DNA of 9,561 nucleotides from DASSHC01 sp035693105 (GTDB lineage: Bacteria > Chloroflexota > Chloroflexia > Thermomicrobiales > Thermomicrobiaceae). The stretch covers positions 1-9,561 of the forward strand of contig DASSHC010000196.1 in NCBI GenBank assembly GCA_035693105.1, in the 5' to 3' direction. Position numbers and translations under genes: made by a program. A model generated the notes under the pieces. The model saw only the letters and a list, made by a program, of their open reading frames with translations, did no database searches and was not told the origin of the DNA. Shown one piece after another: positions 1 through 7,853 of the stretch; within the stretch, counting starts at the first letter, position 1; each line of letters starts with the position of its first letter.

Positions 1-1529
1 TGGAGCGGGCGCAGTTGGCCAAGCCCGGCTTCGCGCTCGACGACGATAACGCCCAGGCTGTCGCCGAGATCGTTCGCCGGCTGGATGGCATCCCACTCGC
101 GATCGAACTGGCGGCAGCGCGCGTCAAGCTCCTCCCGCCGGTGGCGCTCCTGCAGCGGCTGGAGAGTCGACTGCCACTTCTGACCGGCGGCGCCCGCGAC
201 CTCCCGCGGCGGCAGCAGACGCTGCGCGCCACCATCGAGTGGAGCCTGGATCTGCTCATGCCAGAGCAGCAGCGGCTTTTCCGGCGCCTGGCAGTCTTCG
301 CCGGCGGCTGGCAGTTGGAAGCGGCCGAGGCGATCGCCGGTGACGGGCTCGACGTTCTGGATGGGCTGGCCGCGCTGGTCGATCAGAGCCTGGTGGTCGA
401 GCGGGATCAACCCGGCGGCGAGCCTCGCTTTTTCATGCTGGAGACGATTCGCGAGTTCGCGCGCGAGCTGTTGGCAGGAAGCGACGAGGCGCACGCGATC
501 CACGACAGCCACAGCCGCTGCTTCGCGCTCCTGGCCGACCAGGACGCGGAACGCCTGACGGCGGACGAGAAGGCGGCCTGGTTTGAGCGGCTCGACCAGG
601 AGTCTGCCAACCTCTCGGCCGCGCTGGACTGGGCGATCGCCCGCGCGGATATCCAGCTTGGAATTCCGCTCATTCTGGCGCTCTGCGAGATCCAATGGAA
701 CCGGGTGCGAACGATCGAGGCCCAGAGCCAGATCGCGGCGGTTCTCTCGTGGCTTGATCTCTCAGCCCAGCCGGCGAAGCATATCCGCCTCCTCCAGTGG
801 GCCTTCGCGTTCGCGCGCATTCAGGGTGACTTCGACGGTGCGCGGGCCCTTGGCCTGCAAGCGCTCGAAATCGCGCGGGCCATGGGAGAACCCAATCAGG
901 TGGCATCGACGTTGAGCCTGCTGGGCGACCTCGCCTACCGGGAAGGCGACAATGCCGCCGCACGCCGCCTGTTGGAGGAGGCGCTCGCGATCCAGCGCGG
1001 GCGAGGGAAACCGGCGGAGCTGGCGAGCACGCTTCTCAGTCTGGCCATGACGCTGTACCTCGACGGTGAACTCGACCAGGCGCAGGTGCCTATCAAGGAA
1101 GACATCGACATTCAGCGGGACATTGGGCCGACGGCGGAACTCGGCTCGGCACTCCAGCCCTATGCCTGGATTCTGACCGATCAGGGCCAGTTCACAGCGG
1201 CCAGGGATTGCTTGCGCGAGGCACGAAGCGTGTTCGAGCGCGTGCATATGGGAACCGGCCTCCTCTGGACGGTAGAAGGAACCGCGCGTCTGGCGGCAGC
1301 GCGCGGAGAGGCCGAACTGGCGGTGCGGCTGGCCGGGGCGACCCGGTCCCTGCGCCAAACGATGCACGTGCCGCTGCCGCAGTCGATTCAACTGGACTTC
1401 GACCACCATCTCGCCACCTGCCGGGAACAACTGGGAGAGACCGCGTTTCGAGCCGCCTGGGACGACGGCGCCCACCTCACCTACGAGGAAGCGACCGCGG
1501 AGGCATCCGCCTACCTCGACCGGACGTAA
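1..1529 (+). CDS. STAND/NB-ARC-like ATPase regulator with TPR-like repeats, 5' partial
   Basis: This is the C-terminal part of a large signalling ATPase. The frame is open to the left edge (first whole codon at 3; the TTG at 15 is internal), so the P-loop and any N-terminal effector or DNA-binding domain are missing. About 508 residues are visible. Near the start is GIPLAIELAAAR, the counterpart of the NB-ARC 'GLPLA' motif. A helical segment (QQTLRATIEWSLDLL) and a winged-helix-like region (LDGLAALVDQSLVVE, then MLETIREFARELL) follow, as in predicted ATPases of the COG3903 type. From about residue 280 there are three TPR-like units of about 40 residues, starting near VASTLSLLGDLAYREG, LASTLLSLAMTLYLDG and LGSALQPYAWILTDQG. 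The tail, with 'RLAGATRSLRQ' and 'LTYEEATAEA', is typical of proteins that end without a LuxR HTH, and none is seen here. Any output domain, such as an adenylate cyclase or an OmpR-like HTH, would therefore be N-terminal. The ligand and target are unknown. Confidence 0.85.
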   Translation, partial: ERAQLAKPGFALDDDNAQAVAEIVRRLDGIPLAIELAAARVKLLPPVALLQRLESRLPLLTGGARDLPRRQQTLRATIEWSLDLLMPEQQRLFRRLAVFAGGWQLEAAEAIAGDGLDVLDGLAALVDQSLVVERDQPGGEPRFFMLETIREFARELLAGSDEAHAIHDSHSRCFALLADQDAERLTADEKAAWFERLDQESANLSAALDWAIARADIQLGIPLILALCEIQWNRVRTIEAQSQIAAVLSWLDLSAQPAKHIRLLQWAFAFARIQGDFDGARALGLQALEIARAMGEPNQVASTLSLLGDLAYREGDNAAARRLLEEALAIQRGRGKPAELASTLLSLAMTLYLDGELDQAQVPIKEDIDIQRDIGPTAELGSALQPYAWILTDQGQFTAARDCLREARSVFERVHMGTGLLWTVEGTARLAAARGEAELAVRLAGATRSLRQTMHVPLPQSIQLDFDHHLATCREQLGETAFRAAWDDGAHLTYEEATAEASAYLDRT

Positions 1530-1590
1530 ATCACCGGATGCCTCGGGAACCCCTGGCGGTGGTCCGGACCGGCCCGCTTGCCCCCTCGCC

Positions 1591-1596
1591 TACAAT
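1591..1596 (+). promoter_or_regulatory. Candidate -10 element (TACAAT) upstream of FAD oxidoreductase gene
   Basis: TACAAT, followed by TAA, is the only AT-rich island in the 135-nt spacer between the regulator stop and the ATG at 1665. It matches the sigma-70 -10 consensus at five of six positions and would give a 5' UTR of about 60 nt. I see no good -35 box 16-18 nt upstream; the TTGCCC at 1578 is only 7 nt away. A perfect 10-nt palindrome, GGTCCGGACC (1561-1570), lies about 20 nt upstream and could be an operator. The call rests on sequence match only. Confidence 0.35.
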
Positions 1597-1664
1597 TAAC
1601 AGTTGGGCCGCGGCACGGGCGCGGGCGGGCCGCGCCGGCGGACCACGGAGACGGACTCACGATC

Positions 1665-2957
1665 ATGGACCAATTCGACGCGATCATCGTCGGGGCGCGC
1701 GTGGCTGGAGCAACCACGGCGCTCCTGCTGGCCCAGCGCGGCTACCGCGTGCTGCTCGTCGACCAGGACCGCTTCCCCAGCACTACCCTCTCGACCCACC
1801 TCTTCTTCACCGACACGCTCGACGTCTTCGAACGGATCGGCGTGCTGGATCGCGTGCTGGCGGTCGACGCCCCCCGGCTGCGGCGGCTGCGCTTCCCCTA
1901 CGTCGACGCGCCCTTCGCCGCGCGCAATGGGCGCGACTTCGCCCTCTGCATCCGCCGCGAGGTGCTCGACGCCATTCTGGTCGAGGCGGCCGCAGCCGAG
2001 CCGAACATCGAGCTGCGCACCGGCACGCGCCTGACCGGGCTGCTCCGCCAGGGCGAGCGCGTGGTTGGGGTGCGCCTGCGGCCGGTTGGCGGGCAACAGA
2101 CAGGCGCGCAGGAGGCGCGGGCGCGCATCGTCATCGGCGCCGACGGCCGGCACTCGCGCGTGGCGCGCGAGGCCGGCGCGCCCAGCTACCACGAGGTGCC
2201 GCCGCTCTTCGCCTGGTACTACGGCTACTTCGCCGGGGTGCCGCTGGATGAGCCGGCCAGCGCCTGGGCGGTGCGTACCAGCTACCCCGCGGTCGGGGCC
2301 GACTACGCCGCCGCCTTCGTCTTCCCCTGCGACGCCGGGCTGACCCTGGTCGGCTTCGGCGTGCAGCACGACGCCTTTCCCCGCTTCCGCCGCGGCTACC
2401 GCGCGCACTATCTACAGGGCGTCGGGCTCATCCCGGAGGTCGCCGCGCGGCTGGGTGACGCCGAGCTGACCGGGCCGGTGGTGGGCAGCGGCGATCTGGC
2501 CAACTTCCTGCGCCGCCCCTGCGGTCCTGGCTGGGCGCTGGTGGGTGACGCCGGCTGCCACAAGGACCCGCACACTATCCAGGGCATCGGCGATGCGACG
2601 CGCGGCGCTGTCCTGCTGGCCGGGGTGCTGGACGCCTGGTGGCAGGGGGCGACGGACGAGGCGAGCGCGCTGGAGCGCTACCACGCGGCGCGCGACGCCG
2701 ATGTACTGCCGATGTACGACTTCACCGTCGGCGCGCTGGAGGCCTCGGTCGAGCCCGAGGTCTGGCAGGCGTTCGGCCGCCGCACCTGGGCCGACCCGGT
2801 GCTGGCCGCGCGGCGGGTGGCGGCCACGGCCCACGCCATCGACCCAGCCAGTGTCTACGCCCCTGGCGTCGTACGTGCGCTGGCTTCGGCTGAACTGCGA
2901 GCGGAAACCTATCGTGATGCGGGGGACTGTCATTCTGCAGCGGCACGAAATCAGTGA
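1665..2957 (+). CDS. FAD-dependent oxidoreductase (monooxygenase-like)
   Basis: The product is a soluble flavoprotein of 430 residues in the FAD-binding-3 / geranylgeranyl-reductase-like superfamily. The dinucleotide-binding fold is at the N-terminus: DAIIVGARVAG (residues 5-15) replaces the usual GxGxxG with GARxAG, a variant I recognise as normal in one large group of these enzymes. An acidic residue, D33, ends strand 2 in LLVDQD. Next come a 'FPSTTLSTH' segment, a second FAD motif GADG (158-161), and the ribityl-contacting GDAGCHKDP (294-302) followed by QGIGDATRGA. There is no signal peptide or membrane segment. The ATG at 1665 is chosen because the FAD fold begins four residues later; the frame extends upstream only to a TTG at 1578. 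A GGAG at 1647-1650 is rather far from the ATG. The substrate cannot be told from sequence, and the neighbours suggest no pathway. The family includes aromatic hydroxylases, halogenase-like proteins and prenyl reductases. The last 15 or so codons are less GC-rich than the rest and look poorly conserved. Confidence 0.88.
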   Translation: MDQFDAIIVGARVAGATTALLLAQRGYRVLLVDQDRFPSTTLSTHLFFTDTLDVFERIGVLDRVLAVDAPRLRRLRFPYVDAPFAARNGRDFALCIRREVLDAILVEAAAAEPNIELRTGTRLTGLLRQGERVVGVRLRPVGGQQTGAQEARARIVIGADGRHSRVAREAGAPSYHEVPPLFAWYYGYFAGVPLDEPASAWAVRTSYPAVGADYAAAFVFPCDAGLTLVGFGVQHDAFPRFRRGYRAHYLQGVGLIPEVAARLGDAELTGPVVGSGDLANFLRRPCGPGWALVGDAGCHKDPHTIQGIGDATRGAVLLAGVLDAWWQGATDEASALERYHAARDADVLPMYDFTVGALEASVEPEVWQAFGRRTWADPVLAARRVAATAHAIDPASVYAPGVVRALASAELRAETYRDAGDCHSAAARNQ

Positions 2958-3203
2958 ATCTGGTGTACGATTGAGTCAGACGAGCCGCCCCTGGTTTGGG
3001 CTCGACATCCTCGCCGGCTCCCCACGTGGCACGCGAGCGGCTGTCGGGCCACGGGACGGCTGACCGAGGGAACGGAGAGCCGTGCAGCCCACGCAGGTTC
3101 CGAGCGACCAACCGCACCCCGGCGCGCCTTTCGGGCACGGCGCGACTGCCCGGCGCCGGGTTGCCGCGCGTGCGGCATTCCGGGGAGGCAGGTGGAGCGT
3201 CCG
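2958..3203 (+). promoter_or_regulatory. GC-rich structured leader upstream of sucA
   Basis: This spacer of 246 nt separates the oxidoreductase stop from the sucA ATG and holds no convincing gene. Its left edge is the least GC-rich part and contains TACGAT (2966-2971), a weak -10 candidate without a clear -35. The right half is rich in self-complementary sequence. A perfect 12-nt palindrome, CCCGGCGCCGGG, lies at 3149-3160. An 8-bp GC-only pairing is possible between 3118-3125 and 3153-3160, which would compete with that palindrome. A 6-bp hairpin with a GCGT loop lies at 3162-3177, just before the ribosome binding sites. I recognise no known riboswitch consensus. The region could hold the promoter and a regulatory leader for sucAB, but that is inference. 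Confidence 0.4.
3182..3197 (+). promoter_or_regulatory. Two purine-rich SD sites that decide the sucA start
   Basis: GGGGAGG (3182-3188) and GGAG (3194-3197) lie in tandem. The second is 6 nt before ATG 3204, an ideal spacing. The first is only 3 nt before an in-frame GTG at 3192, which is too close for that codon and about 15 nt from the ATG. ATG 3204 is therefore the better start, with the GTG four codons upstream as an unlikely alternative. Confidence 0.6.
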
Positions 3204-6033
<2,830 letters not shown>

Positions 6034-6044
<11 letters not shown>

Positions 6045-7428
6045 GGTGCGGGTGCCGCAGCTCGGCGAGTCGGTCGTCGACGCGGTGGTCGGAACCTGGC
6101 TCAAACACGAGGGGGAGCAGGTCACGGTGGGGGAGCCGCTGGTCGAGCTGGAGACCGACAAGGTCAATGTCGAGGTCTCGGCCGAGGAGGCGGGCGTCTT
6201 GCAGCAGATCCTCAAGCCGGAGGGCGAGACGGTCGGCGTCGGCGAGGTGATCGCCACCATCGCGGCGGGCGCCGCGGCCGCGGCAAGCGCGCAGCCCCAG
6301 GCGGCCCAGCCGCGGCAAGAGCAGCAACCGGCCGAGCAGCCGGCGGTCGCGGCGGCGCCGGCCGGCGCCTTCCCCCCGCCCGCCGAGAACGTGGCTTCCG
6401 CGCCCCCGGGCGTGCCCAGCCCGAGCGGCGGCGCGGTTCCAACCGCCGAGCCGGCGGGCGCGCTGCGCGCCAGCCCGGCCGTGCGCCGGCTGGCCGAAGA
6501 GTACGGCATCGACCTGAGCCAGGTCGCCGGCACCGGCGAGAACGGGCGCGTCACCCGCGAGGACGTGATGCGCTACGTCCTCTCGCGCCAGCAGCCGGCG
6601 CCGGCCGCCGCGCCACCCTCGCCCACCCCCGCCTCGGCTCCGGCCGCCGCTCCCGCGCGCCCGAGCCCGGCCCCGGTCCCGGCGGCGCCTCAGCTCGAGC
6701 TGCCGGAGTTCCTGCCGGAGACGAACCACCAGCGCGAAGAGCGCGTGCGCATGAGCCGCCGGCGGCAGACGATCGCCCAGCGGCTGCAATCGGTGCAGCA
6801 GGAAGCCGCCATGCTGACGACCTTCAACGAGGTCGACATGCAGGCGGTGATGGACCTGCGCAAGCGCTGGCGCGACATCTTCAAGGAGCGCCACGGCGTC
6901 AGCCTGGGCTACATGTCCTTCTTCACCAAGGCGGTCGTCGGCGCGCTGAAAGCCTTCCCCTACCTCAACGCCGAGATCCAGGGGAACGAGTTCGTGCTCA
7001 AGCGCTACTACGACATCGGCATCGCCGTCGGCACCGATGAGGGGCTGGTCGTCCCGGTGGTGCGCGACGCCGACCGCAAGTCGTTCGCCGCGATCGAGCA
7101 AGACATCGTCGATCTGGCGACCAAGGCGCGCGACGGCAAGCTGACGCTGGAAGACTTGATGGGCGGCACCTTCACCATTACCAACGGCGGCATCTACGGC
7201 TCGCTCAACTCGACCCCGATCCTCAACCCGCCGCAGGCCGGCATTCTGGGGATGCACAAGATCATGGAGCGCCCGGTGGTGGTCAAGGGCGAGATCGTGG
7301 CGCGGCCGATGATGTACCTGGCGCTCTCCTACGACCACCGCATCGTCGACGGCAAGGACGCGGTCCAGTTCCTGGTGCGCGTCAAAGAGCTGATCGAGAG
7401 CCCGGAGCAACTGCTGCTGGAGGCGTAG
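6034..7428 (+). CDS. sucB: 2-oxoglutarate dehydrogenase E2 (dihydrolipoyllysine succinyltransferase)
   Basis: This core subunit of the 2-oxoglutarate dehydrogenase complex takes the succinyl group from E1 on a lipoylated lysine and passes it to CoA. Its 464 residues show the full E2 plan. A single lipoyl domain spans about 1-77, with K43 in ETDKVNVEVSA as the lipoylation site. An Ala/Pro/Gln-rich swinging linker follows (about 78-142). The peripheral subunit-binding domain that holds E3/E1 starts at RASPAVRRLAEEYGID (145) and contains GTGENGRVTREDV. A second Ala/Pro linker runs to about 225. The acyltransferase domain ends in YDHRIVDG, with H435 and D439 forming the HxxxD active site. The lipoyl and catalytic domains alone could fit another 2-oxoacid dehydrogenase, but the 11-nt overlap with sucA makes the succinyl assignment secure. 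The E3 gene is not adjacent downstream, and a strong hairpin follows 14 nt after the stop. Confidence 0.96.
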
Positions 7429-7442
7429 GGCCCTCACCCTCT

Positions 7443-7479
7443 GCCCCTCTTCCGTGCGCGACTCCGCGCGGAGAGGGGC
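7443..7479 (+). terminator. Strong hairpin after sucB, possible terminator
   Basis: GCCCCTCT (7443-7450) pairs with AGAGGGGC (7472-7479). After one bulged T, CCGTGC (7452-7457) pairs with GCGCGG (7466-7471) with one G-T wobble, giving about 14 pairs around an 8-nt loop. It starts 14 nt after the sucB stop, where a terminator is expected. No T-run follows (the next bases are GCTGCCCTTCTATAGGG), so it is not a textbook intrinsic terminator. It may instead protect the mRNA 3' end or assist termination together with the larger inverted repeat downstream. Confidence 0.5.
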
Positions 7480-7510
7480 GCTGCCCTTCTATAGGGAATG
7501 GGCGTAGGGC

Positions 7511-7633
7511 AAGACGGATCCCTCGACTGCGCTCGGGATGACAGGGGAAGTGAGGGGCGGTCGACAGCGATTATCGTCGTCGTACGCCACATCCCCTCAC
7601 TGTCATCCTGAGCGCAGTCGAAGGATCCGTCTT
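7511..7633. repeat. Inverted pair of REP-like palindromic repeats
   Basis: The left arm (7511-7557) and right arm (7593-7633) are near-perfect reverse complements. Both begin or end in AAGACGGATCC and contain TCGACTGCGCTC and GGATGACAG, then GTGAGGGG-type ends. They differ by two substitutions and by a 6-nt insertion in the left arm, and are separated by a 35-nt spacer. Each arm also holds a small internal palindrome (ATCC/GGAT around CGA/TCG). The core GTCATCCTGAGCGCAGTCGA is a sequence I recognise as a common intergenic repeat of many GC-rich bacterial genomes. The pair resembles a BIME, meaning two REP units in opposite orientation. As RNA it would fold into one long stem on either strand and could act as a terminator or RNA stabiliser. 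No transposase is present. Confidence 0.8.
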
Positions 7634-7778
7634 CACGGCCACGAAACGTTGTCGATGGCCAGTCACCTCACCACCTTCCCAATGTCGATCCTCCATCGGC
7701 CAACCGGGTGAACGGGAACCGGTGCGACGGTACAGGGTGCGTTCCTGTCCCATTGCCCGTGTTCCGTCTCCCTGCCGG

Positions 7779-7806
7779 CTGCCAGACTTACTCCTGAAAA
7801 TACACT
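7779..7806 (+). promoter_or_regulatory. Candidate sigma-70 promoter for exported-protein gene
   Basis: CTGCCA (7779-7784) and TACACT (7801-7806) each match the -35 and -10 consensus at four of six positions and are 16 nt apart. The -10 lies in the only A-rich patch (GAAAATACACT) before the gene. It would give a 5' UTR of about 40 nt containing a small GCGGC/GCCGC hairpin (7810-7826). The call rests on sequence match only. Confidence 0.35.
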
Positions 7807-7841
7807 GCCGCGGCGCGCGATGCCGCAGGGATACTGGGAGA

Positions 7842-7848
7842 AGGGGAG
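7842..7848 (+). promoter_or_regulatory. Shine-Dalgarno site for exported-protein gene
   Basis: AGGGGAG lies 5 nt before ATG 7854. It supports this start in the frame that carries the signal peptide, against the arginine-rich overlapping frame that opens earlier. Confidence 0.65.
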
Positions 7849-7853
7849 AGCGC

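Larger units (their letters stand above)
7429..7853. other. Gene-free intergenic region between sucB and exported-protein gene
   Basis: This stretch of 425 nt has no supported gene on either strand. From left to right it holds a strong hairpin (7443-7479), an inverted pair of palindromic repeats (7511-7633), about 145 nt in which I see nothing clear (7634-7778), and a candidate promoter and ribosome binding site for the next gene. A minus-strand frame reaching into it reads the repeat as 'DPSTALRMT', a string I recognise as a common spurious-ORF product of this repeat type, not as a real protein. Confidence 0.8.

Noticed and set aside
1578..1664. In-frame N-terminal extension of the FAD oxidoreductase from a TTG
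   Set aside because: The extension translates to Pro/Arg/Gly-rich text, crosses the candidate -10 element, and lacks an SD. The family starts directly at the FAD-binding strand.
2958..3203. Known riboswitch in the sucA leader
   Set aside because: I looked for glycine, cobalamin, SAM and cyclic-dinucleotide type conserved cores and found none; only generic GC-rich hairpins are present.
7511..7633. CRISPR array or IS element at the inverted repeats
   Set aside because: There are only two repeat units, in opposite orientation, with no direct spaced repeats, no transposase, and no evident target-site duplication.
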